Translations under genes and position numbers: made by a program
Assembly (NCBI GenBank): GCA_031553195.1
Contig: JAVBLV010000016.1
Location: 1 to 60,581 of the forward strand
Direction of reading: 5' to 3'
DNA length: 60,581 nucleotides
Origin: JAVBLV01 sp031553195
GTDB taxonomy: Bacteria > Bacteroidota > Bacteroidia > Bacteroidales > P3
Shown: positions 35,187 through 43,639 of the stretch, piece by piece
Position numbering within the stretch: the first letter of the stretch is position 1
Layout: the number at the start of each line of letters is the position of its first letter
The notes under the pieces: generated by a model
What the model was told of the DNA's origin: nothing
What the model saw: only the letters and a program-made list of their open reading frames with translations
Databases searched by the model: none

Positions 35187-36866
35187 CTATAAATTTGTTT
35201 TCAACGGCAATTTCAACATTACCAATACGCCAGAATCAGGCGTTTGCTTTTCTTTTATTTCGAGGTACATGTTCAAGCGGTAAATTTGATTCAATAATTT
35301 AATCCGTTCCTTTACATTGGTAAGTCCCCGGGAATGGTAAACCCGTTGGTTTTTTGTTTTCATCAACTGACTTTGTTGAATTCCAATGCCGTCGTCTTCA
35401 ATGGAAACAACAATTGTTTTATTTTTCAAAGTAATTGATAATAAAAGCTTTCCCTTCCCTTCCTTATAACGTAATCCATGCCAGACAGCATTTTCCAAAT
35501 GAGGTTGTATCAGCATGTTGGGAATACAAATTTGTTCGGCATCCAGATTTTCATCTACAAATATCTGATAATCGAATACGCCGTTAAAACGCAATTGTTC
35601 TAATTCCAGATACTCTTTTAACAATTCTATTTCCGCGCTTAATTTAATAAAGTCTTTATTGGAATTTTCCATGCTATTACGCATCAACTTAGAATAGGAA
35701 GTCAGATACTTATTAGCGGCTCTTTCATCGTTTTGGGCGATAAATTGATTTACGCTATTAAGGCTATTGAAAATAAAATGCGGATTCATTTCCCGCCTCA
35801 ACGATTGTAAGGCTATCTTTTTATTTTTGATTTTAATAGAATAAAGCGCTTTAATAAGAAGGATAAAAAACACAAGCATCAAAGCGATAAACGCAAGCAG
35901 GGTGTAATTGAACTTATTTTGCCGGGCAATCAACTCGTCTTTAAGCGCGCGTTCTTTCTCCAGTTGCGTAATCCGTTTTTCAATTGTTTGGAGTAATTGG
36001 GCGTCGACCAATGAATTATCGGATTTTATCAAACTATCAAAATCATTAAAAAACCGTTGGTATGAAAGAATTACATTTTTATTATCACGTTTCTTTTTAA
36101 ATTGTTCTACTAATAATTCGGCGCTTTTCTTAGCTTCGATCGTACGGCCGTTTTCAACAGCTAAATTATATGCTTGCGTCAACACATCAATTCCATTATC
36201 CGCTTTATTGGCAGTATCTTTCGAATAAATTGCAGATAACGATTGAAGCTGCGTTATGGCAGTCGTAAAATCGCCTTCTTCCTTTGCCTGCTGAACCAGT
36301 TGGGCATTAATATCAATAGCTTTCTCATACTGTTCGTTATCGACATAAACTTCGGCCATTTTTTTGTAATTCTCCGTTACTTCTTTTTTTTGTCCCGAAT
36401 TTTTAAGAATGGTTATATTGCTGTTTATATATTTTGATTGTTCTTCGGGAGAACCCGCATTTCGCAGTCGATTGGCGTCGTTTATATTGAGTTGTTTTTG
36501 AATTTTGTCGGACGAGATGTTGGCCGCTTTATTAAAACTTTTTTCCGCTTCTTTAATCTTGTTTTGCGACTCCTGAACTTTGGCTAATTCGCGGTTTATC
36601 AACACCACTTTTTCTATTTGCTTAAGTCTGGTATAAATTTGTAGCGCTTTCAGAAAATATTCTTCGGCTCTTGCATAAAATGCCTGTTCGGCAAGGCTTT
36701 TTGCCAATCTTTCATATTCAAACGCAATTACGCTGTCCGGCTTGTTCAATTCCAAGGCTGTGGACAACTCTTTAGCTGCCGAAACAGAATTGCTTTGCGC
36801 CGAAACATTGTAACAGCAAGGCGATAATGCTATAAAAAATAAAAAGCCGATTTTTCTATATATCAT
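35187..36866 (-). CDS. TPR-containing sensor histidine kinase (LytS/His_kinase type)
   Basis: A 559-residue kinase. A signal-like N-terminus (ending NVSAQ) puts a tetratricopeptide sensor region (about 35-285) in the periplasm. One coiled segment and a membrane helix (about 318-340, TLLAFIALMLVFFILLIKAL) lead to a cytoplasmic His_kinase domain. H363 in LRREMNPHFIFNSLN is the phosphorylated His, and the ATPase has EDDGIGIQQ and GLTNVKERIKLL. It should phosphorylate the adjacent LytTR regulator. TPR-fused LytS kinases are a Bacteroidetes speciality. The signal sensed is unknown. Confidence 0.9.
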   Translation of the reverse strand: MIYRKIGFLFFIALSPCCYNVSAQSNSVSAAKELSTALELNKPDSVIAFEYERLAKSLAEQAFYARAEEYFLKALQIYTRLKQIEKVVLINRELAKVQESQNKIKEAEKSFNKAANISSDKIQKQLNINDANRLRNAGSPEEQSKYINSNITILKNSGQKKEVTENYKKMAEVYVDNEQYEKAIDINAQLVQQAKEEGDFTTAITQLQSLSAIYSKDTANKADNGIDVLTQAYNLAVENGRTIEAKKSAELLVEQFKKKRDNKNVILSYQRFFNDFDSLIKSDNSLVDAQLLQTIEKRITQLEKERALKDELIARQNKFNYTLLAFIALMLVFFILLIKALYSIKIKNKKIALQSLRREMNPHFIFNSLNSVNQFIAQNDERAANKYLTSYSKLMRNSMENSNKDFIKLSAEIELLKEYLELEQLRFNGVFDYQIFVDENLDAEQICIPNMLIQPHLENAVWHGLRYKEGKGKLLLSITLKNKTIVVSIEDDGIGIQQSQLMKTKNQRVYHSRGLTNVKERIKLLNQIYRLNMYLEIKEKQTPDSGVLVMLKLPLKTNL

Positions 36867-36967
36867 AGAGATTGGAATTCATTTGTTTATGCAAAAATAG
36901 TTGAATTTTGCAAATGTCTGATTTTTATTTCGATTAATAACTTCCTCGTTTTGTAAGTCCTTGCTTA

Positions 36968-37093
36968 TTAATTATTGATGGAGAAAATAGTATCTTTAAA
37001 TTCTGCATCAACAAGATGAGTGTTTTGGGCTTTCAGTGCTGAAATACAAACAATTGAAAATAATAATATTATGGTTGTTGGAGTTGTTTTCAT
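36968..37093 (-). CDS. 41-residue signal-peptide stub
   Basis: A short frame: a good signal peptide (MKTTPTTIILLFSIVCISAL, cleavage after KAQ) followed by only 18 residues (NTHLVDAEFKDTIFSINN) and a TAA TAA double stop. It starts 11 bases before the end of the neighbouring lipoprotein gene. It may be the 5' remnant of a larger secreted-protein gene or a genuine small exported peptide. The signal-peptide composition argues that it is, or was, coding. Compare the 62-residue stub at 41056-41244. Confidence 0.45.
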   Translation of the reverse strand: MKTTPTTIILLFSIVCISALKAQNTHLVDAEFKDTIFSINN

Positions 37094-37104
37094 TGCAAAA
37101 CATT

Positions 37105-37710
37105 TTATTCGGATTGATTTCTTTTTATGATTTCTAACATTTTTTCCGCATCCATTCTTCTATCTTTATAATCGGGATTATTGTCTTTCCATTTTTTGTA
37201 CCATTCTTTATCAGCTTCGGGATAAACAGAGAATAAATTTTCTTTTCTTAATTCATTAAAATCAACTTCAACGGTTTTTGAAAAAAAATCCGAATACAGA
37301 TCATTTCTTGGCTGACTGCCTGTGTAATATTCCTGCCAGGAAAAAGAAATCATACAACTTGATTGTCCATATTTTTCAAAATCATCTGTTAAAAACAAAG
37401 CTTCACGATAACGCATCAAGAGTGGAAATACATGGGTCGAGTCCGTTTCGATTCTCACAGAGATCGACTCCGTTTCGTGTATAGGCGAACGATCTGATCT
37501 AAGTGTATGGTAAAAGTTTTCAATTTGGCCTTTAACAAACAGATACGTTTTTCCATCAATCCAAGTTGCAGTATCTTTATATACTTTAAATCTAACGTTG
37601 TCGTATCTTGATGTACCATCTGATATCCTCATATCATTGATGCGTATTTTTTTTGTACTGCTACAAGCAATGCAAACACTTACTATTATGAGAAACCCTA
37701 TTTTTTTCAT
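37105..37710 (-). CDS. Predicted lipoprotein of unknown function
   Basis: A 201-residue protein. The start at 37710 gives a lipoprotein signal MKKIGFLIIVSVCIAC with lipidated C16; two further in-frame starts lie up to 6 codons upstream. The mature part carries VRFKVYKDTATWIDGKTYLF, a strand-rich middle and a charged helical tail (DRRMDAEKMLEIIKRNQ). No enzyme motif is visible and I do not recognise the family. It is likely anchored in the outer membrane. It stands alone between two other small exported proteins. Confidence 0.6.
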   Translation of the reverse strand: MKKIGFLIIVSVCIACSSTKKIRINDMRISDGTSRYDNVRFKVYKDTATWIDGKTYLFVKGQIENFYHTLRSDRSPIHETESISVRIETDSTHVFPLLMRYREALFLTDDFEKYGQSSCMISFSWQEYYTGSQPRNDLYSDFFSKTVEVDFNELRKENLFSVYPEADKEWYKKWKDNNPDYKDRRMDAEKMLEIIKRNQSE

Positions 37711-37798
37711 CTGTTTATTGGCCATCAATATTCACGTAAAACGAGGTTGATAGCAATACGCCTGAACCAACCTCGTTTTATTTAATTAAACACTAGAT

Positions 37799-38422
37799 TT
37801 AGAATGCTTTTACGGCTCTTACACAAAAATAAGCGCCCATATATTTGTCGCCTTCTTCTGCTCTTTTGTTATTCATATCTATATAAAATGCAATGTATTC
37901 GTCTATTTCGGTAGAAGACCATACTAGATTTGAATGGAAAATATTTCCTCCATTTTCTTGCAATGCCAATTGTAGTTTTAGATAGGATGCGGAGATATCA
38001 AGGGTTTCGTTTTTAGACGGAAGATACCATCCTGTAATGGAACCGGTATTTTTATTTTTACACCATTTAAACACAGGATAACTATCCATCTCCGCTTCAA
38101 GGTTTTTGATGGTAGTCATATTGTTGGCGCCGTTTGTAGCATGGGTTGCTCCCGTTGCCGAATTAACAGAAGACCATGCTAAATTCGCGCCCTGGTCCAT
38201 CGAAATAATCATACCGTGTTTTCCTCCGTCTGTTATCTTATAAACAATCCCTTGAACTCCATCAACATTGTAATAGTCTCCAACTGCATAGGTCTTTCCT
38301 GTTTCGGGCTCTGTCGGATCAGGGGTGTTAGAACCCGGCGTTTCGGGTTCTTCTTTATCCTTGTTGCAACCTATGGTAAATAGGAGCATAGAACAAATTA
38401 AAATACTCATTAGTTTTTTCAT
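37799..38422 (-). CDS. Lipoprotein with DUF1566-like domain
   Basis: A 207-residue lipoprotein: signal MKKLMSILICSMLLFTIGC with C19, then a proline/threonine/glutamate-rich linker (about 24-44). A compact domain follows with VGDYYNVDGVQGIVYKI, WYLPSKNETLDI and YFCVRAVKAF. The WYLPS...WSSTE...CVRAV series is the hallmark of DUF1566/Fibrobacter paralogous-type domains, found in many cell-surface proteins of this phylum. It is presumably surface-exposed. Its function is unknown. Confidence 0.75.
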   Translation of the reverse strand: MKKLMSILICSMLLFTIGCNKDKEEPETPGSNTPDPTEPETGKTYAVGDYYNVDGVQGIVYKITDGGKHGMIISMDQGANLAWSSVNSATGATHATNGANNMTTIKNLEAEMDSYPVFKWCKNKNTGSITGWYLPSKNETLDISASYLKLQLALQENGGNIFHSNLVWSSTEIDEYIAFYIDMNNKRAEEGDKYMGAYFCVRAVKAF

Positions 38423-38757
38423 AATACATTATTTTAGGTTAATAAATAGTTTTTTATTTGTGTAATGAATATTTAAATAACGAAAAAACAAACTTTTTCA
38501 TATGTAAACATTTTTAATTCATCATAACTTTCACGGATTGTTATTCATTCTTGATGCCGATAATTCATTTTTGCCATATAATCAGAAAGTTAAGATAAAT
38601 TATCCGGTATTAGGATTTTCTTTCGTAAACTTGAAGCAAAGTAACAACTTTTTATTCATTTGACAATCATATTTCACCAAGTCAAAACAGGTTTTTACCA
38701 TTTTGTTCTCAGGCAATTCTTTTTTTACAAGTTTTCGGAATCTGCATGTTCTCCGGT
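38423..38757. other. 335-base gap with one arm of a direct repeat
   Basis: There is no coding signal. Bases 38668-38706 (ATATTTCACCAAGTCAAAAC then GGTTTTTACCATTTTGT) match 42426-42464 in direct orientation with few differences. See the finding on the flanked block. Confidence 0.55.
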
Positions 38758-39435
38758 TTATTCAATTTCAAATTCAGGATTGAATACCGACAATATTTTT
38801 TTTACAGCTTCCGGTTTGGTTAGTTCTTTGTTTCGGTAATAGTATTCCACTTTTTCAAGCGAGATAGCGTCATTGCTTATTTTATTTATGGCAATTCCTT
38901 TGTTGGTTACTGTACAGCCATTAAAATATTCTGAAATATCTTTTCCGTTTTTACGCTTTTTATACACATACGAATTGGTATCAAAAATATTGATTAAATA
39001 GGTACCATTTTGAAATTCAGTAAATTCATAATTCACTCCACCACTACAGAAATCAATACATTCAGATTTAGGATCGTTATTCCATGTACATAGGTATATA
39101 TACTGTTCTTCATTATCTTTCTGAATTTTTGTTACGTAACATGATGTAGCGCCCCAAAAACATCCATGACCATTTATCATATCATAAATTACATATGCTG
39201 TATCCATTGCCAATGAATTAAAAGAAATTCCATATCCATAGTCATTAGCGCTATATTTAAAAAATGGTTTATTATCATAAAGTTCAAAGGAGCCATAATC
39301 AGGAATAATAGACAAGCCTGCTTCTTTTGACAGGAATCGATTAACAAAATCGTTCCTGCGGCTGCTTGCGAGCGGGTTTGCGGGCGACTTCACTATCCAC
39401 CGAGACAAAAGCTGGCGCGGGCGACAAAAGTTCAA
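38758..39435 (-). pseudogene. 5'-truncated gene of unknown function
   Basis: An open frame of up to 225 codons, but only the part after about codon 31 (FLSKEAGLSIIPDYGSF onward) looks like ordinary coding sequence. The first 30 codons are translation of a GC-rich hairpin element and start with TTG; the first internal ATG is codon 77. The remaining protein is soluble, aromatic- and cysteine-containing (GHGCFWGATSCYV, SECIDFCSGG) and ends NPEFEIE. I do not recognise it. It was probably cut at its 5' end when the hairpin element joined here. Confidence 0.5.
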
Positions 39436-39477
39436 TTACCGATTTCAGCCCGCTTGCAGGCAGGACGCAAGTTAGCG
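39339..39477. repeat. GC-rich long hairpin element, attC-like
   Basis: A 139-base block much richer in G and C than its surroundings. Its ends pair: GTTCCTGC (39352-39359) with GCAGGACG-like sequence (39458-39467), and CTTGCGAGCGGG (39369-39380) with CCGCTTGCAG-like sequence (39450-39459). It begins GATTAAC and ends GTTAGCG, an AAC...GTT arrangement like integron attC sites. The right edge repeats as an 11-base inverted match at 41065-41075. It could instead be an ordinary palindromic mobile repeat. Confidence 0.5.
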
Positions 39478-39482
39478 GCTGG

Positions 39483-41027
39483 CTATTCTTGGATTTCTTT
39501 GAAAAAAACTGACATATTTTTATAATTCTTCACTCTCCTTTTTCTCATATTTTCTCCATTAAGTTTTTGTAGTTCTTGCTCGTTTGGATTAGGAAATTTA
39601 CGAAGTAATTGATACTTTACACTGTAAATAAAAGGGCTAGCTTTATATTGATTTAATGCTTTATTGATTTCAAAGAGTCCAAGTTCATAGTTCTTTTCTA
39701 AATGAAGATAAACGGCAGCTTTAGCAAAAGGTAATCTATAATCTTTAAGTTTTAATATTTCGGCTCTGTTGAGTAAGTTTAATATTTCGGCTGTTGATAC
39801 CGAATAAGATGAACTCATACTATTTTTATAATGCCAAATACCTAATGCTAAATACAATCGTGGTTCATTTGGATTTTCTTGCAAACGTTCGTTTAGATAT
39901 TTGCCGATTTCTGAGACATTGTAGTTTATCCCGTGTGTAGAACCTCCAAGCAATTCAATTAGGTTGTTCATTTCTTTGTCAAAATTTTTGAACTCCTCAG
40001 TTTGATAAATTTTATTTAAAAGTAAATAATGTATCCCAACGTCATATCTATCAATAATATAACCAGAACTATTTGTTGGAAAATAATTTATCGTTTGTTC
40101 TGCTAACCACTTTGCTTTCTTATAGTTTTTTCTTTCGTAATAAAAATATGCCAACTCATTGGCGTATCTTAAAACGTTAAGATAACTTGAATTTGTTGAA
40201 TACCTGTATCCATTTTTTTCAACCTCATCCTTTTCCCATTCATCATCGTGAGCTTTTTGTCTTTTAAAAATCTCATATTGATTACGCATTAGTTTTTGGT
40301 AATAATTCTCTAATCGGACATCTTCTTTTAAATACGTTAACAGATTTATTTTTTCTCGTTCATAAGAATCTTGTATAGTTTCGTAGTAATTGTATGAATT
40401 TTCATCATTGAAGTTTTCAGTAAACTCAAGTGGTGAAATCATATCAATATACTTCAATGCTTGACGTAAATTTTCCTCGCTTGTACTTGTTTTGTAATAA
40501 TCTACGTTGTCTTCTCTTTTGTTGTAATAGTATGCGGCTATAGAAATGCAAATATCGTTCTTTTTATAATAATTATTTTGCTTTGCTTCACTTTCACTAA
40601 TGTTATCAAGAGCAAAAAGATAATCTACCAATGCTTTATCATACTCGCCTAAAAGGTAATAAATTTTTCCTCTGTAAAAAGTGAAATCAGCAATATTGGA
40701 TATTCTTCCATATTCATTGATTTCCGCTTTGTTTTCAATTAGTTTGTTAATGTCAGCTATTTTTTCTGCATAAGTCCAGTTTGACAAAGAAACTTCTTTA
40801 TTTTCCTTAATCAGCGTATCTTTTGCAATACCACCTCTTGCATAAATATTAAAATGTGAGTTAGAAATATTCAAACGTTGCCAAATCAATTCATAATTAT
40901 CGGGGTCATCTTTTAGTTGTTCTGTTATACGTTTAAAATCTTCTTCCTGCATAAAGGGTAAATAACCTGGTTGTGCAAAAAGGTTTGTAGAAATTGATAA
41001 AAAAAATATAAAAATCAGGTTTTTCAT
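39483..41027 (-). CDS. Secreted tetratricopeptide-repeat protein
   Basis: A 514-residue exported protein: signal peptide MKNLIFIFFLSISTNLFAQ, then helical TPR-like repeats. Examples are GKIYYLLGEYDKALVDYLFA near 125-144, AYFYYERKNYKKAKWLAEQ near 300, and YLALGIWHYKN near 395. Such repeats serve as binding scaffolds; no enzyme domain is visible. The gene is bracketed by complementary 11-base motifs (AAGTTAGCGGC at 39469-39479 and GCCGCTAACTT at 41065-41075), with the attC-like hairpin at its 3' side. It may therefore be a mobile gene cassette. Confidence 0.7.
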   Translation of the reverse strand: MKNLIFIFFLSISTNLFAQPGYLPFMQEEDFKRITEQLKDDPDNYELIWQRLNISNSHFNIYARGGIAKDTLIKENKEVSLSNWTYAEKIADINKLIENKAEINEYGRISNIADFTFYRGKIYYLLGEYDKALVDYLFALDNISESEAKQNNYYKKNDICISIAAYYYNKREDNVDYYKTSTSEENLRQALKYIDMISPLEFTENFNDENSYNYYETIQDSYEREKINLLTYLKEDVRLENYYQKLMRNQYEIFKRQKAHDDEWEKDEVEKNGYRYSTNSSYLNVLRYANELAYFYYERKNYKKAKWLAEQTINYFPTNSSGYIIDRYDVGIHYLLLNKIYQTEEFKNFDKEMNNLIELLGGSTHGINYNVSEIGKYLNERLQENPNEPRLYLALGIWHYKNSMSSSYSVSTAEILNLLNRAEILKLKDYRLPFAKAAVYLHLEKNYELGLFEINKALNQYKASPFIYSVKYQLLRKFPNPNEQELQKLNGENMRKRRVKNYKNMSVFFKEIQE

Positions 41028-41055
41028 TCAGTCGTTTTTTTAGACGTACAGTTTT

Positions 41056-41244
41056 TCATAGCTTGCCGCTAACTTCATGATTGATGCCATAACGATACAG
41101 GGAATCAATAAAAGAATCAATATTGATACCGTTTCTTTTTAAGAAAGGCGTAATGTCTACATATATATATCCCACAGGAATTTGTTGAGCAAATCCCCAA
41201 AAAAAACAAAAGGTAAAAAACAAGATTAAAAATATTTTTTTCAT
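41056..41244 (-). CDS. 62-residue secreted stub, probably 3'-truncated
   Basis: Signal peptide MKKIFLILFFTFCFFWGFAQ followed by about 40 residues (IPVGYIYVDITPFLKRNGIN...). The end, EVSGKL, is translated from the GTTAGCGGCAAGC motif that also marks the cassette-like boundary, so the natural 3' end seems to have been replaced. It starts 7 bases after the stop of the next gene upstream and would be co-translated. It is either a gene fragment or a small exported peptide. Confidence 0.45.
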   Translation of the reverse strand: MKKIFLILFFTFCFFWGFAQQIPVGYIYVDITPFLKRNGINIDSFIDSLYRYGINHEVSGKL

Positions 41245-41251
41245 AATTATT

Positions 41252-41770
41252 TCATTTCAAATATTTTATAACATTATATATTCCCTTGAAGTCGTTGTAT
41301 AATAATTCTATTGCAATAGCTGGATTTTCATAGCAGCACGAAGGGTTAAGCAGCTCATTGTTTTTATAATATATTTTATTTTTTATATCTACAATTCGAC
41401 CACGAACTTGAGTTTTTTCTACAATACAAATCAACTTTCCATTATCAAAAAAATAGTCCACAATGGATAGCCCATATACTGGAAATGAAAGTTCAAAATA
41501 AAGGACTGATAAATTAGAATATCTAGAAATTTGCACAACGTTTTCATTTTGAATAAAAGCGCTAATACTAAATGCTTTAGACATATCATTTTCATCTCGA
41601 AAATTCATTCCGGTAATTCTGATTGTTTTAAGATTAGTATCATTTTGTATTTGCATTACCATAGAATCTATCTTTTGTATTTCTATAGAATCTACTATAG
41701 TATTTGTTTGTCCATATATTTTGAATAGACTCAAAAATGCTATTATAATAAAGATTACACTTTTTTTCAT
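41252..41770 (-). CDS. Secreted protein of unknown function
   Basis: A 172-residue protein from the ATG at 41770, which gives a good signal peptide (MKKSVIFIIIAFLSLFKIYGQ). An upstream ATG would bury this signal behind 23 extra residues. The mature part is beta-rich (LKTIRITGMNFRDEND, VLYFELSFPVYGLSIVDYFF) and closes with two adjacent cysteines (NPSCCYENPAIAIELLYNDF). I do not recognise it. It lies in a run of four exported unknowns on the - strand. Confidence 0.55.
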   Translation of the reverse strand: MKKSVIFIIIAFLSLFKIYGQTNTIVDSIEIQKIDSMVMQIQNDTNLKTIRITGMNFRDENDMSKAFSISAFIQNENVVQISRYSNLSVLYFELSFPVYGLSIVDYFFDNGKLICIVEKTQVRGRIVDIKNKIYYKNNELLNPSCCYENPAIAIELLYNDFKGIYNVIKYLK

Positions 41771-41843
41771 GACCGGGAAATTGGGTATTTGTTGTTGTTT
41801 AATTCCGTTTTTCATCACTGCCCATTTAATAATTTTCAAAAGA

Positions 41844-42389
41844 CTATTCTTTCCTGTTAATCTTTATCATTTTATTACTGATAGATATGTTTGAAGGCGG
41901 GAAAATTTCAAGAAAGTTATAAACATTATAAACTAATTTTTCTTCAATATACCCAGCGCTAACAACTATACTGGGATAACTTAACGAAAACTCCAACTCT
42001 TTGTTAAAATCATTGTAGTATGAATCCATTTTAGTAATTAAGTAAAATAGGTCTTGGATTTCAGCTTTTTCATTTGTGGGTTTATAAACTTCTTCCTTTT
42101 TGTTTGAGAATACAATTAGTGGAAAACTCGCTCCAATAATACAATGATTACGCCCAAATAATTCAATTTCATTATTTTTTGTGTTTATACGATAATTAAT
42201 TTCCCGAAAAGAGTTCCCTGGTTTTTCGTAATAATAAATTTCAATTTTTTGAACAGGAATATCGTGTTCAAATTTGACTTTAAATGAAAAATCATAAGTA
42301 GTAGTTGCCTGTCCAAAGGCAAAATTTGAAATAATGGCGAAGAGTAAAATTATGTAGGTTTTTATTTCAATGTTTTTTAATAATTTCAT
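41844..42389 (-). CDS. Secreted protein of unknown function
   Basis: A 181-residue exported protein with a signal peptide (about 1-26, ending NFAFGQ). A beta-rich body follows (KVEIYYYE-type strands such as IPVQKIEIYYYEKP, NEIELFGRNHCIIGASFPLIVF). No motif is recognised. It is the first gene of the - strand run of exported unknowns and is divergent from the DUF6569 gene. A TAACTTTG box on the - strand (42402-42395) ends 6 bases before the ATG, which would make a nearly leaderless message, but no good -33 box was found. Confidence 0.55.
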   Translation of the reverse strand: MKLLKNIEIKTYIILLFAIISNFAFGQATTTYDFSFKVKFEHDIPVQKIEIYYYEKPGNSFREINYRINTKNNEIELFGRNHCIIGASFPLIVFSNKKEEVYKPTNEKAEIQDLFYLITKMDSYYNDFNKELEFSLSYPSIVVSAGYIEEKLVYNVYNFLEIFPPSNISISNKMIKINRKE

Positions 42390-42564
42390 GGCTGCAAAGT
42401 TATAAGATAATACTTACCAGCGAAGTATGCTTCACCAAGTCAAAACGGGCTTTCACCATTTTGTATCCGGATGCCGTTTCTTTTTGACGTTATTTTGCTT
42501 TCAAAATCTTCCATAAAACGAAGTTCCGAAGATTAACAATCAGTACAACCTAAAACTTTTAGCA

Positions 42565-43596
42565 ATGAAAACACGCCATTTTTTCTTTTTAACCCTCATG
42601 CTGTCGATAGCAACAGCCCATGCCCAACCCAAAGTTTCTGAAATAGCGTACGCTTATAAAAACTTAACGGTTTTTCTGTTACAAGGCGGAGATCAGGTAA
42701 AACGTTCCTACATTACCTTGGAAGAAGCCATGAAAAACAAAGAAATCACTTTGCACGAAACCAGTAATGTAGGAGAATTGCGCATCGATAACAACTCGGA
42801 TAAATATGTATTTATCATGTCGGGAGACATTGTAAAAGGAGGAAAGCAAGACCGCACTATTTCGGAAGACATGGTTTTGAAACCCAAAAGCAAAAATATT
42901 CCCCTGACTTCATTTTGCGTGGAGCACGGCAGATGGCAAACGCGGGGTTCGGAGAAATCATCCGAATTTTCGTCCTCTTCTAAAACGCTTAGCAATAAAA
43001 ACTTAAAAATTGCCGCGCGTTCCAGCAAAAGCCAAAGCGAAGTATGGAAAGAAGTAGATAATTACCAGAATGAAGCCGGAAAAAATGTGAATGCCAACAT
43101 CAAGAGCAACGCATCGGCAAGCAGCCTGCAACTTAGCTTGGAAAGTAAAGAGTTGCAAACTACCGCCGCCGATTATATAAAAGCCCTGACAACCGCTTTT
43201 CAGAATGAAAAAAACGTTGTAGGTTTTGCTTTTTGTATTAATGGAAAGATTTCGACCATCGAATATTTTGGAAATGCCGGTTTGGCCGCAAAACTGCAAA
43301 AGAAATTAATAGAATCTGCTGTGAATGAAGCTATCTTCGAATATTCGAAAGAACTAAAATTTACGCCTTGTGCTTCTGACGATGTTAACCGCTTTATGCA
43401 AGAAGCCGCCAATGGAAAAGAAACGGTAAGCAATATCGGCGACGATGTGGTGTTGCGCCAAAAGAAGACCGGAAAAAGTATGATGTTCCGGATATTTAAT
43501 ACCAGCGCCAGCGAATATCCCATCCATGTCAGTATTTATTCTACAGAGGGAATGACGGAAAAAATAACGCCGGTTAATTTGCGGAGAAACAGGTAG
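42565..43596 (+). CDS. Secreted ARPP-1/DUF6569-family protein
   Basis: A 343-residue exported protein (signal MKTRHFFFLTLMLSIATAHAQ). The motif VFIMSGDIVKGGKQDRTISE (about 91-110), followed by IPLTSFCVEHGRW, is the conserved core of the ARPP-1 domain (DUF6569), often found near phosphatase and ADP-ribosylglycohydrolase genes. The part after about 125 has a serine/lysine-rich stretch and a helical second domain. The molecular function is not established. It forms a two-gene unit with the SIMPL-like gene 43 bases downstream. Confidence 0.75.
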   Translation: MKTRHFFFLTLMLSIATAHAQPKVSEIAYAYKNLTVFLLQGGDQVKRSYITLEEAMKNKEITLHETSNVGELRIDNNSDKYVFIMSGDIVKGGKQDRTISEDMVLKPKSKNIPLTSFCVEHGRWQTRGSEKSSEFSSSSKTLSNKNLKIAARSSKSQSEVWKEVDNYQNEAGKNVNANIKSNASASSLQLSLESKELQTTAADYIKALTTAFQNEKNVVGFAFCINGKISTIEYFGNAGLAAKLQKKLIESAVNEAIFEYSKELKFTPCASDDVNRFMQEAANGKETVSNIGDDVVLRQKKTGKSMMFRIFNTSASEYPIHVSIYSTEGMTEKITPVNLRRNR

Positions 43597-43639
43597 TCAT
43601 ATACTAATCAATATATTTATTAATCAAACGCTTAAAACA

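Noticed and set aside
34297..36866. LytTR regulator and kinase as the PorX/PorY type IX regulators
   Set aside because: PorX has a PglZ-like effector domain and PorY is a different kinase type; this pair is LytS/LytTR and only neighbours porU by position.
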